From an uncultured Burkholderiales bacterium (lineage in GTDB: Bacteria > Pseudomonadota > Gammaproteobacteria > Burkholderiales > Burkholderiaceae_C): a DNA stretch of 64,000 nt. Positions 34,838 to 42,803 of this stretch are shown piece after piece. The notes beneath the pieces were generated by a model, which saw only the letters and a list, made by a program, of their open reading frames with translations, was not told the origin of the DNA and searched no databases. Position numbers and translations under genes: made by a program. The first letter of the stretch is position 1, and the number at the start of each line of letters is the position of its first letter. The stretch lies in contig CAJAYT010000046.1 in assembly GCA_903949285.1 (NCBI GenBank), forward strand, positions 1 through 64,000, given 5' to 3'.

Positions 34838-35716
34838 TTAAACTTTCTTAATGGCTGATTTACCAAACAAACCTGCAGGCTTAACTGCCAACACTAGAAG
34901 TAGTAAAACCAACCCCGGAACATCTTTATAGCCAGTTGACAAGTAAAACCCTGTCGTTGTCTCCGCAATGCCTAAAATGATTCCACCAATGATGATGCCC
35001 ATACCACTGGTTAAGCCGCCGATGATTGCAACTGCAAAGGCTTTCAAGCCAAGTACAGAGCCCATGGTTGCCCCAGTAAGGGTCAAGGGGGCAATCAAAA
35101 CACCAGCAAAAGCAGCGCTCATTGAGGACAATGCGTAAGAGAAAGTAATGACAAGCCCTGTGTTGATGCCCATCAATTTTGCCGCGTCACGGTCATTGAA
35201 AGTCGCAACTACAGCTTTTCCGTAAATGGTCTTTCGGTTGAAAAATTCAACGGCAACCATCATCAAAATTGCTCCCGCTATCACCAATATTTCCATTGGA
35301 AGCACATTAGCGCCTAGGACTTTCATGGGTGCCTCTGGTAAGGGGGAGGGGAAGCGAAGGTCATCACGTCCCCAGATATTTTCTGCAACGTTTTTAAAAA
35401 TAATACCTAAGGCAATGGTTGACATGATCCAACCAAACTCACTTTTAATTTTTATCGCTGGGCGCACGCCTATACGCTCTACAAATGCGCCTTGGATAAG
35501 TCCGAACACCCCGACTATGGGGAGTGCAAGCCAATAATTGATTTGCATGACATCCACTAAGGTCAGGCCAACCAAGGCTCCAAGCATTAATGCATCACCT
35601 TGTCCAAAATTAAGGGTGTCGGATGTTGCAAAAGTCAGTTGATAACCAAAGGCGATGACTGCATAGATCATCCCTAAAGCGATGCCGCTATAAATGAGTT
35701 GCAGTAAGATTTCCAT
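34838..35716 (-). CDS. livH: Branched-chain amino acid ABC permease, LivH type
   Basis: A 292-residue permease from the ATG at 35716 (MEILLQLIYSGIALGMIYAV, the family start); the longer frame would run back over the terminator. Eight helices are visible, with motifs TLNFGQGDALMLGALVG and GVLIAPLTLTGATMGSVLGLKAFAVAIIGGL. It forms the translocation path with the LivM half of the next protein. Its upstream gap of about 110 bases from the receptor gene holds an intrinsic terminator, so receptor mRNA should exceed permease mRNA. Confidence 0.9.
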   Translation of the reverse strand: MEILLQLIYSGIALGMIYAVIAFGYQLTFATSDTLNFGQGDALMLGALVGLTLVDVMQINYWLALPIVGVFGLIQGAFVERIGVRPAIKIKSEFGWIMSTIALGIIFKNVAENIWGRDDLRFPSPLPEAPMKVLGANVLPMEILVIAGAILMMVAVEFFNRKTIYGKAVVATFNDRDAAKLMGINTGLVITFSYALSSMSAAFAGVLIAPLTLTGATMGSVLGLKAFAVAIIGGLTSGMGIIIGGIILGIAETTTGFYLSTGYKDVPGLVLLLLVLAVKPAGLFGKSAIKKV

Positions 35717-35737
35717 AATATTAATTTTTTGAATAAT

Positions 35738-35774
35738 AAAAAAAGCACCAAGCCTCATATAGAGGATTGGTGCT
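35738..35774 (-). terminator. Intrinsic terminator between receptor and livH
   Basis: Read on the minus strand, AGCACCAA pairs with TTGGTGCT, with an inner CCTC/GAGG helix, followed by a run of seven T residues. It lies about 50 bases after the stop of the Liv receptor gene and just ahead of livH. It should end most receptor transcripts and let some continue to the permease genes. Confidence 0.85.
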
Positions 35775-35824
35775 ATTTTAAAAGAAATATCGAGCACTTA
35801 AGCTCGAATATTCGCTAATCTTTT

Positions 35825-37039
35825 TTATTTTTTAGTTTGTTTAACTCTAAGATCGGAACCTTTTTTACGGTCCTCTTCATAAGCGTATACAACTCTACCG
35901 CCTTTGACTTCACCGAAAACTGGGATGTTCATAGTGATGGCTTCATGGTCCTCTTTGTTAAACGGTTTGTTATAAACAGTGATGACACCTTCTACTTTGT
36001 CTTGCAAATTCTCAAGCGCATCTTTGATTTTCTTGCCGTCAGTGGAGCCCGCCTGCTTTATAGCTGCAGCCAACAGATAGATCGAATCATAAGCTTGTGC
36101 TGCTGAAACGGGAGACTCAATGCGACCGTTCTTTGGTTTCACATTTTTGAGATAAGCTTCAATGAATGCTTTACGCTTTTGTGTGTTCGGCTCCTGAATA
36201 AAGGTCTCTGGCATCCGAGCCCCTTCACCGCCAGGTCCAGCGTTATCAATGAAGTTGGACATGGATAGTGTCCAGCTTCCGATCATGGGTACTTTCCAGC
36301 CTAGTTTTGTCATACCGTTGGCGATTTGAGCCAATTCGGGACCAATACCGTAGGTCAAAATAACCTCAGCTCCGGCTTCCTTAGCTTTTAAGAGTTGAGC
36401 TGTCATGTCAACGTCTTTAATGTTGAATTTTTCAACAGCTACAGGCGTGATATTTTTAGCAGCTAATGCTTTAGTTAAGTCGTCCTTACCCAATTGTCCG
36501 TAGTTGGTAGAGTCCGCCAAAATTGCAACTTTTGTGAATTTGCGTCTTGTAATGGCTTCTTCCACAATCATTGGAGCTTGTATCGAGTCATTTGCAGAGT
36601 TGCGGAAGACGTAGTTGTCAGGAAACTCTGGTGGCAAGAATTGTTTGGTAAGAATAGATCCCGTTGCTACGTTGTTCATGACTGGGATCTTGGCTTCTTC
36701 GTAAAGGCGCTGGGAGGCCAGTGCCACTCCGGTATTGATGAATCCAACTGTTGCGACTACTTTCTCTTTATTGATAAGCTCTTCGGCAATTTGAACACCA
36801 CGCTCGTTTTTGGCTTCGTCATCACGCTCAACTGCAACTAATTTTGCACCTAATACGCCGCCGTTTTTATTGATTTCTTCAATGGCGATTTTTACACCTT
36901 CGCGCATACTCACACCCATTGATGATGATCCGCCCGTGTAGGGGCCTGTCACACCAATTTTGATGTCGTCTGCTGCGAAGCCAAGACTTGCTGAAAGCAT
37001 CATTGCAATCATTGAGCTCTTTTTGAAACCTTTGATCAT
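35825..37039 (-). CDS. Liv-type ABC substrate-binding protein
   Basis: A 404-residue periplasmic receptor with a signal peptide (cleavage near LGFA-ADDIKIG). Family motifs are IKIGVTGPYTGG, the EEINKNGGVLG stretch and the VGFINTGVALASQRLYEEA ligand region. It is the first gene of the minus-strand Liv operon. Such receptors bind branched-chain amino acids, other amino acids, urea or aromatic acids; the ligand is not resolvable here. The last residues are Lys-rich. The 251-base upstream gap, shared with a divergent DUF1993 gene, must hold the promoter. Confidence 0.88.
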   Translation of the reverse strand: MIKGFKKSSMIAMMLSASLGFAADDIKIGVTGPYTGGSSSMGVSMREGVKIAIEEINKNGGVLGAKLVAVERDDEAKNERGVQIAEELINKEKVVATVGFINTGVALASQRLYEEAKIPVMNNVATGSILTKQFLPPEFPDNYVFRNSANDSIQAPMIVEEAITRRKFTKVAILADSTNYGQLGKDDLTKALAAKNITPVAVEKFNIKDVDMTAQLLKAKEAGAEVILTYGIGPELAQIANGMTKLGWKVPMIGSWTLSMSNFIDNAGPGGEGARMPETFIQEPNTQKRKAFIEAYLKNVKPKNGRIESPVSAAQAYDSIYLLAAAIKQAGSTDGKKIKDALENLQDKVEGVITVYNKPFNKEDHEAITMNIPVFGEVKGGRVVYAYEEDRKKGSDLRVKQTKK

Positions 37040-37185
37040 TTTTTTCCTTTAGAGAAAGAGTTGGTTATTTTTCTGGAGTTACTAGATTCAAGTAAAACTT
37101 CAATAGACCATATTACCTATTTTGACGGATTCATTACTAATTGTTTACCCTAGGCTAACAGTCGAGTGGGATTTGTCAAAATGGG

Positions 37186-37212
37186 CTAAAACAGCTAACA
37201 GTTTTAGTTTTT
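37186..37212 (+). terminator. Terminator-like hairpin in the leader of the DUF1993 gene
   Basis: Arms CTAAAAC and GTTTTAG (7 perfect bases) enclose an 8-base loop, followed by TTTTT. The octamer GCTAACAG occurs in the loop region and again about 40 bases upstream. No gene precedes it on this strand, so it may end a short leader transcript. Confidence 0.45.
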
Positions 37213-37290
37213 GCGTAGTTTTATCAAGGTTGAGCAACCATCGTCGCGACTATACTGCGAGGGCCGAAAAACTTAACTTGGAAAAATATT

Positions 37291-37812
37291 ATGTCAACGA
37301 CCTTGTCTAGCGCTAGCATTCCTGCGTTTTTGAACGTTTTAGGAAATCTCTCCCACTTAATTGAAAAAGCCCAACTTGACGCCAAAACAAGAGGGTACGA
37401 CTCAAAGGTGTTGGTGGATTTTAGGTTGGCTCCGGATATGTTGCCCCTCAAAAACCAAATTCTCATAGCTTGTGATGCTGCAAAGTTATGCGTTGCTCGC
37501 GTCTCAGGCCTTGAGGCCCCCAAGTTTGCGGACTCTGAGGTCACATTAGAGGACCTGCAAGAGCGAATTCAAAAGACATTGACCTGGATACGAAGCACAC
37601 CTGCAAACGCTCTTGATGGCTTTGAAGATAAGGAGATTACTTTCCCAGTCGGTAAGGAAGCGACCAAAACTATGCGAGCACAGGATTATGTTAGTTTTTG
37701 GGCGCTGCCAAATGTGTATTTCCACGTTACCACGGCCTATAACATTTTGCGCCACAACGGAGTTCAAATCGGAAAACGTGACTACTTGGTGGGATCTGCC
37801 AATTTGGTGTAA
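37291..37812 (+). CDS. DUF1993 family protein
   Basis: A 173-residue soluble protein. Motifs typical of DUF1993 are IPAFLNVLGNLSHLIEKA, RLAPDMLPLKNQI and the FYFHVTTAYNILRHNGV-like C-terminus (here VYFHVTTAYNILRHNGV). The fold is a helical bundle of the DinB/YfiT type by family knowledge; a metal-binding role is possible because of conserved His residues, but function is unknown. It stands alone between two divergent Liv systems and is followed by two palindromes. Confidence 0.8.
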   Translation: MSTTLSSASIPAFLNVLGNLSHLIEKAQLDAKTRGYDSKVLVDFRLAPDMLPLKNQILIACDAAKLCVARVSGLEAPKFADSEVTLEDLQERIQKTLTWIRSTPANALDGFEDKEITFPVGKEATKTMRAQDYVSFWALPNVYFHVTTAYNILRHNGVQIGKRDYLVGSANLV

Positions 37813-37828
37813 TTTCACCCGGTGAAAT
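37812..37828. repeat. Short palindrome after DUF1993
   Basis: Arms ATTTCACC and GGTGAAAT around a single C. It begins on the last base of the DUF1993 stop codon. With almost no loop it is better suited to protein binding than to an RNA hairpin. Confidence 0.4.
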
Positions 37829-37836
37829 GCCGTCTT

Positions 37837-37856
37837 ATGCCCCAGATCTGGGGCAT
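37837..37856. promoter_or_regulatory. Perfect 20-base palindrome upstream of the plus-strand Liv operon
   Basis: ATGCCCCAGA followed by its exact complement TCTGGGGCAT. It lies about 140 bases before livG and 25 bases after the DUF1993 stop. It could be an operator for a dimeric regulator or the stem of a DUF1993 terminator; there is no T-run. The following 60 bases contain repeated CTATAG-type sequences that may belong to a promoter. Confidence 0.45.
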
Positions 37857-37944
37857 TATGTAGACTCAACTATAGTTATTCGTAGTATCCCTATAGCTTT
37901 AACTATATTGTGACTGAAGTGGTTACACTTGCCTCATATCAGGT

Positions 37945-37974
37945 TGCCTCTTGGTAGAGGCAGTCTACCTTTTT
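37945..37974 (+). promoter_or_regulatory. Attenuator-like leader of the plus-strand Liv operon
   Basis: GGTAGA (37953-37958) pairs with TCTACC (37964-37969) and is followed by TTTTT, as in an intrinsic terminator. TGCCTC (37945-37950) pairs with GAGGCA (37957-37962), which overlaps the first arm, so the two hairpins exclude each other. The site lies 20 bases before the livG start codon. Confidence 0.45.
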
Positions 37975-37994
37975 AATGAGTTAGGAGTTTTTGG

Positions 37995-38768
37995 TTGTCA
38001 CAAGAAATATTGCTTGATATTCAAAGCCTCACCAAGGAATTTAAAGGCTTTGTAGCTGTGAATGATGTTAGTTTGAACGTCACTCGTGGATCTATTCATG
38101 CTTTAATCGGTCCTAATGGGGCGGGTAAAACAACGCTCTTTAACCTATTGACCAATTTTTTGGTGCCAACCCGGGGTAACGTTTTCTTCAAAGGAGTCAA
38201 CATTACACATGAAAAGCCAGCGCAAATTGCGAGGCGCGGGATTGTCCGTTCTTTTCAAATTTCAGCAGTTTTTCCGCACATGACTGTGCTCGAAAATGTT
38301 AGAGTTGCTTTGCAACAAAAGCAAAATGTTGGCTTTAATTTTTGGCAATCTGAGAATTCACTTCACCATCTACATTCAAGAGCGCTAGAGCTTTTAGATT
38401 CTGTTGATTTGCATAATTTCGCAGATGAGCTTGCTGTTAATTTACCCTACGGCCGTAAGAGAGCGCTTGAACTAGCAACAACTCTTGCTCTAGAGCCTGA
38501 GTTGATGCTCTTGGATGAGCCAACCCAAGGGATGGGACATGAGGATGTTGACCGAGTAACCCAGTTGATCAAGAAAGTTGCAGCGGGCAGAACGGTATTG
38601 ATGGTTGAACATAACATGAATGTGGTGTCATCCATTGCAGACAGAATCACTGTGCTACAAAGAGGTACTGTAATCGCAGACGGTACTTATCGGGATGTTT
38701 CCAAAAATCCTTTGGTCATTGAAGCCTACATGGGCTCAACGGATAACGAGCTCGTAGGGGCTCATTAA
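37995..38768 (+). CDS. livG: Branched-chain amino acid type ABC ATPase, LivG type
   Basis: A 257-residue ATPase starting at a TTG (37995), supported by AGGAG 7 bases upstream and by the N-terminus MSQEILLDIQ. Walker A is GPNGAGKTT, the signature-like segment is LPYGRKRALELAT, and Walker B is LMLLDEPTQGMG with H-loop His in MVEHNMN. It is the first gene of a plus-strand importer with order G-F-receptor-H-M, different from the minus-strand set. The rare TTG start may lower expression. Confidence 0.88.
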   Translation: MSQEILLDIQSLTKEFKGFVAVNDVSLNVTRGSIHALIGPNGAGKTTLFNLLTNFLVPTRGNVFFKGVNITHEKPAQIARRGIVRSFQISAVFPHMTVLENVRVALQQKQNVGFNFWQSENSLHHLHSRALELLDSVDLHNFADELAVNLPYGRKRALELATTLALEPELMLLDEPTQGMGHEDVDRVTQLIKKVAAGRTVLMVEHNMNVVSSIADRITVLQRGTVIADGTYRDVSKNPLVIEAYMGSTDNELVGAH

Positions 38769-38816
38769 GTTATTGTCTCGTACAAGTCTCAAATAGAACT
38801 AATTTCAAAAAAATAT

Positions 38817-39539
38817 ATGAAAAGTACCTCCTCTACAGAGTTGCTGAAAATCGAGAATTTGCAGGCCTGGTACGGTGAGTCTCATATCCTTCACGGCGTT
38901 GATCTAACCGTTAATAAGGGGGAGGTAGTGACGCTCTTGGGCAGAAATGGTTCAGGTCGTACGACAACACTCAGAGCCATAATGGGTCTAACGGGGACCC
39001 GTACCGGCTCTATCAAGGTAAACGGGGTAGAGAGTATCGCCCTCAGTGCGCATCAAATCGCTAGGCTCGGGTTGGGTTACTGTCCCGAGGAGCGAGGCAT
39101 TTTCTCGTCCCTGACTACCTATGAAAACTTGATTCTTCCCCCGAAAATTAAGGGTACTGATGGGGGTATGTCGGTGAGTGAGATTTACGCAATGTTTAGC
39201 AACCTGAAAGAGCGCGCTGATAGTCCTGGAACCAGGCTCTCTGGTGGAGAGCAGCAAATGCTTGCAGTAGCTAGAATTTTAAGAACAGGGGCTAGGCTTC
39301 TCCTGCTGGATGAGATTTCTGAGGGACTTGCGCCCGTTATTGTTCAAAAACTTGGCGTGATGATTGCGACGCTCAAACAAGCAGGTTTTACGATCATTTT
39401 GGTCGAGCAAAATTTCCGATTTGCAGCGCCATTGGCCGATCGCTTTTATGTGATGGAGCATGGCCAAATTGTTCAACAGTTTAGTCACGCAGAGTTACCC
39501 TCCAAGATGGCAATGCTGCATGAATTCTTAGGTGTTTAA
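38817..39539 (+). CDS. livF: LivF-type ABC ATPase with altered Walker A
   Basis: A 240-residue ATPase. The Walker A loop reads GRNGSGRTT at 42-50, so the invariant lysine is Arg48. Signature LSGGEQQMLAVAR and Walker B LLLLDEISEGLAP are intact. The lysine normally holds the ATP phosphates, so ATP hydrolysis at this site may be weak or absent, with LivG carrying the active site. It follows livG by 48 bases. I think arginine versions also occur in homologues from related bacteria, but I cannot check that here. Confidence 0.86.
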   Translation: MKSTSSTELLKIENLQAWYGESHILHGVDLTVNKGEVVTLLGRNGSGRTTTLRAIMGLTGTRTGSIKVNGVESIALSAHQIARLGLGYCPEERGIFSSLTTYENLILPPKIKGTDGGMSVSEIYAMFSNLKERADSPGTRLSGGEQQMLAVARILRTGARLLLLDEISEGLAPVIVQKLGVMIATLKQAGFTIILVEQNFRFAAPLADRFYVMEHGQIVQQFSHAELPSKMAMLHEFLGV

Positions 39540-39606
39540 TTTCGGTCCAGTTTTAGTTTTGTTTGTTTTATTTTGTTGATTTGTTTAATTGAAGGATGAA
39601 TTTGCT

Positions 39607-40809
39607 ATGAAGTTTATTAAAAAAGCCCTTAACATTGCACTCGGAGTTGCTCTTGTATCTCCTCTCATGTCCCAAGCAGGTAACGAAGTCGTGATTGGAG
39701 ATATCGACGATATGTCCGGTGTCTACGCTGACGTCATCGGCCAAGGCGGAGTAGAGCTTGTCAAAATGGCGATTGAGGATTTTGGAGGAACTGTTTTAGG
39801 TAAGAAGATCACCTTTATCAGTGCTGATCACCAAAATAAGCCAGATGTTGGCTCTAGTAAGTTTAGAGAATGGGCAGATAAGAATGAGTTGAATATGCTG
39901 CTTGGTGGAGCTAACACTGGCGTTAGCTTGGCAATGGCAAAAGTAGCCGGTGAGAAAAAGGTTCCCTTTATCGCCGTTGGAGCTGCAGGCTCATCTTTGA
40001 CTAACGCAGACTGCACACCCTATACCGTTCATTATGGTTACGACACAACTTCACTTGCGAATGGAACTGCGAAAGTAATTACCGAGAACGGTGGTAAGAC
40101 TTGGTATTTCTTAACAGCTGACTATGCTTTTGGAACGCAACTTCAAAATGCTGCGACTAAAGTGCTCACTGAGAACGGTGGCAAATCTCTTGGCTCAGTC
40201 AGAGTGCCATTATCAGCAACTGATTTCTCATCTTTCCTACTCCAAGCACAGGGATCTAAGGCTCAGGTGTTAGGTCTGTCCAATGCGGGTGGTGACTTCA
40301 CGAATTCCTTGAAAGCTGCTAACGAATTTGGAATCACTAAAACTATGAAGCCAGCAGCTTTGTTAGCGTTCATCAGTGACATCCATAGTCTGGGCCTAAA
40401 AACAGCCCAGGGTCTATACCTGACAACAGGTTGGTACTGGGATATGAACGATGAGACTCGTGCTTTCTCCAAGCGCTACTTTGCTAAGATGAAGAAAGAG
40501 CCGACGATGACTCAGGCCGCTTATTACTCAGCAACTATGAATTATTTGAAGGCTGTGAAGGCCGCAGGTACCACTGACTCTGACAAAGTAATGGCTGAGC
40601 TTAAGAAAATGAAGATCAATGACTTCTTTGCCAAGGATGCTTATATCCGTGCCGACGGAGTCTTGGTACACGATATGTACGTTATGCAAGTAAAAACACC
40701 CCAGGAATCTCAGTACCCGTGGGATTACTACAAGTTAGTGAAGAAGGTTAAAGGTGAGGAGGCGTACGGTCCTTTGTCTGACTCAACCTGCCCCTTTGTC
40801 AAGAAATAA
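39607..40809 (+). CDS. Liv-type ABC substrate-binding protein
   Basis: A 400-residue periplasmic receptor from the ATG at 39607, 10 bases after AAGGA; the upstream in-frame TTG is less likely. The signal peptide ends near LMSQAG. The mature start NEVVIGDIDDMSGVYADVIG and the segment LGGANTGVSLAMAKVAGEKKVPFIAVGAA are typical of the family 5/6 receptors. The sequence GAAGSSLTNADCTPYTVHYGYDT resembles receptors for aromatic or other larger ligands, but the ligand cannot be named. It sits between the two ATPases and the two permeases. Confidence 0.88.
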   Translation: MKFIKKALNIALGVALVSPLMSQAGNEVVIGDIDDMSGVYADVIGQGGVELVKMAIEDFGGTVLGKKITFISADHQNKPDVGSSKFREWADKNELNMLLGGANTGVSLAMAKVAGEKKVPFIAVGAAGSSLTNADCTPYTVHYGYDTTSLANGTAKVITENGGKTWYFLTADYAFGTQLQNAATKVLTENGGKSLGSVRVPLSATDFSSFLLQAQGSKAQVLGLSNAGGDFTNSLKAANEFGITKTMKPAALLAFISDIHSLGLKTAQGLYLTTGWYWDMNDETRAFSKRYFAKMKKEPTMTQAAYYSATMNYLKAVKAAGTTDSDKVMAELKKMKINDFFAKDAYIRADGVLVHDMYVMQVKTPQESQYPWDYYKLVKKVKGEEAYGPLSDSTCPFVKK

Positions 40810-40862
40810 TCTTTGATACATGCCCATTTTTAACAACTCTTATTTGCTGATGCTGACTCACT

Positions 40863-41747
40863 ATGACTGATATCTTTGGAATACCTATTCAAGTCATATT
40901 GGGTCAACTATTGTTAGGACTGGTGAATGGCTCTTTTTATGCCATGCTTAGCCTAGGACTGGCGGTAATATTCGGACTCCTAGGGGTTGTTAATTTTGCA
41001 CACGGCGCTTTCTACATGTTGGGGGCCTATGCAACTTGGGTTCTTCTAGACGTATTCGGTCTGGGTTATTGGTGGGCGTTACTTTTGTCACCATTAGCTA
41101 TTGGACTCATTGGGATCATCTTAGAACGTTTGTTTTTAAGGCATCTTTATAAAGTTGACCCGCTCTATGGTTTGCTTTTAACGTTCGGTCTATCCTTAAT
41201 TGCTGAAGGAGTACTCAGAGAGGTCTTCGGCTCATCTGGACAAACCTACCCTGTGCCCGAACTTTTACAAGGGACTATGGATGTGGGCTTTATGAATTTA
41301 CCCATTTACAGAGTGTGGGTGATTGTCTCCTCCTTAACCATTTGTTTTTTCACTTGGTACCTGATTGAGCGTACTCGGTTGGGGGCAACTTTGCGAGCTG
41401 CAACTGAGAACCCCAAACTCGTTCAAGCATTTGGTATCAACGTGCCTATTATCGTGATGTTCACCTACGCGGGCGGTGTTGCATTGGCCGCGCTTGCTGG
41501 TGTGCTCTCTGCTCCTGTGATCCAGGTGTCCCCACTGATGGGCTCGTCCCTGGTCATTGTGGTTTTTGCTGTGGTCGTTATTGGAGGCATGGGCTCCATC
41601 ATGGGCTCTATTTTGAGCGGCGTGGGCTTGGGGATCATCGAAGGATTTACGAAGGTTTTATACCCAGAGGCATCTAATATCGTTGTTTTCCTTATCATGG
41701 CAATTGTTTTGTGCTGGCGTCCTGCTGGTCTATTTGGTAAAGAGTAG
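40863..41747 (+). CDS. livH: Branched-chain amino acid type ABC permease, LivH type
   Basis: A 294-residue permease with about eight helices and the family motifs LGLAVIFGLLGVVNFAHGAFYMLGAY and VIGGMGSIMGSIL near the C-terminus. It starts 53 bases after the receptor stop and ends 3 bases before livM, so both permeases are translated together. It pairs with LivM to import the ligand of the adjacent receptor. Confidence 0.9.
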   Translation: MTDIFGIPIQVILGQLLLGLVNGSFYAMLSLGLAVIFGLLGVVNFAHGAFYMLGAYATWVLLDVFGLGYWWALLLSPLAIGLIGIILERLFLRHLYKVDPLYGLLLTFGLSLIAEGVLREVFGSSGQTYPVPELLQGTMDVGFMNLPIYRVWVIVSSLTICFFTWYLIERTRLGATLRAATENPKLVQAFGINVPIIVMFTYAGGVALAALAGVLSAPVIQVSPLMGSSLVIVVFAVVVIGGMGSIMGSILSGVGLGIIEGFTKVLYPEASNIVVFLIMAIVLCWRPAGLFGKE

Positions 41748-41750
41748 AAA

Positions 41751-42689
41751 ATGCAAATCTCACGTACCAATATTTTTTATATCGTCTTGTTGTTGTTAGC
41801 CTTGCTAGCACCCTGGGTAGGTGTGTATCCGATCTTCCTTATGACCATCATTTGCTATGCAATATTTGCATGTGCGTTTAATTTGATGCTTGGTTACTCT
41901 GGAATGCTTTCATTTGGTCATGCAGCCTATTTTGGCGTGTCCTCCTACGTCACCGCTTGGTTGCTCACGGCAAATGCTTGGTCTACACCAGGTGCATTGC
42001 TGGTCGGAGCCCTTGCTTCAACCGTATTAGGTCTTCTCATTGGTCTAATTGCCATTAGGCGCTCAGGCATTTATTTTGCAATGATTACCTTAGCTCTTGC
42101 GCAGTTGGTTTATTTTGTCTGTTTGCAAGCTCCTTTTACGGGCGGCGAAAACGGTATTCAAGGTGTTCCTCGTGGTGATCTCTTTGGGTTGATATCCTTA
42201 ACAGACGACCTATCGATGTATTATTTCGTTGTGGTTGTGTTTGTATTGATATTCCTATTTATTCAACGCATTGTTCACTCGCCTTTTGGTCAGATTTTGA
42301 AAGCGATTCGGGAAAATGAGCCCCGCGCTGAATCTCTGGGATATTTTGCAGACCATCAAAAATTGCTTGTCTTCGTACTCTCCAGCACTTTAGCGGGTCT
42401 TGCAGGGTCCCTTAAAACACTTGTGCTTGGTTTTGCTACGCTCTCCGATGTACTGCAATCAACTTCGGGTGAGGTTATTTTGATGACCATGCTGGGTGGA
42501 GCAGGTACATTTTTTGGACCTGTTCTCGGCTCTGCAATTGTAGTGGCGCTTCAAAACCTGCTGTCCGATAGAGTTGGCTCATGGGTGACTGTGATCATTG
42601 GTGCCATATTTGTCATTTGCGTGATGGCCTTTAGACGCGGAATTGTGGGAGAGTGGTTGGCCTATCAAGACAGGAAACGAAGCGCCTAA
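41751..42689 (+). CDS. livM: Branched-chain amino acid type ABC permease, LivM type
   Basis: A 312-residue permease with 8 to 9 helices. LivM motifs include FNLMLGYSGMLSFGHAAYFGVSSYV, RSGIYFAMITLALAQ and RENEPRAESLGY. It is not fused to an ATPase, unlike its counterpart in the minus-strand cluster. It is the last gene of this operon; the next gene is convergent, with a 114-base gap in which I see no clear terminator. Confidence 0.9.
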   Translation: MQISRTNIFYIVLLLLALLAPWVGVYPIFLMTIICYAIFACAFNLMLGYSGMLSFGHAAYFGVSSYVTAWLLTANAWSTPGALLVGALASTVLGLLIGLIAIRRSGIYFAMITLALAQLVYFVCLQAPFTGGENGIQGVPRGDLFGLISLTDDLSMYYFVVVVFVLIFLFIQRIVHSPFGQILKAIRENEPRAESLGYFADHQKLLVFVLSSTLAGLAGSLKTLVLGFATLSDVLQSTSGEVILMTMLGGAGTFFGPVLGSAIVVALQNLLSDRVGSWVTVIIGAIFVICVMAFRRGIVGEWLAYQDRKRSA

Positions 42690-42803
42690 ACAACCTAGTG
42701 CCTAAGCTACAGTGTCTCGCCTATAGTCGGTGGTCCAAGCCGAGATCATCCATGCAAAGCTCAACTATGCTTTACTACTCATACTGCTATTCAGGTGCTT
42801 TAT

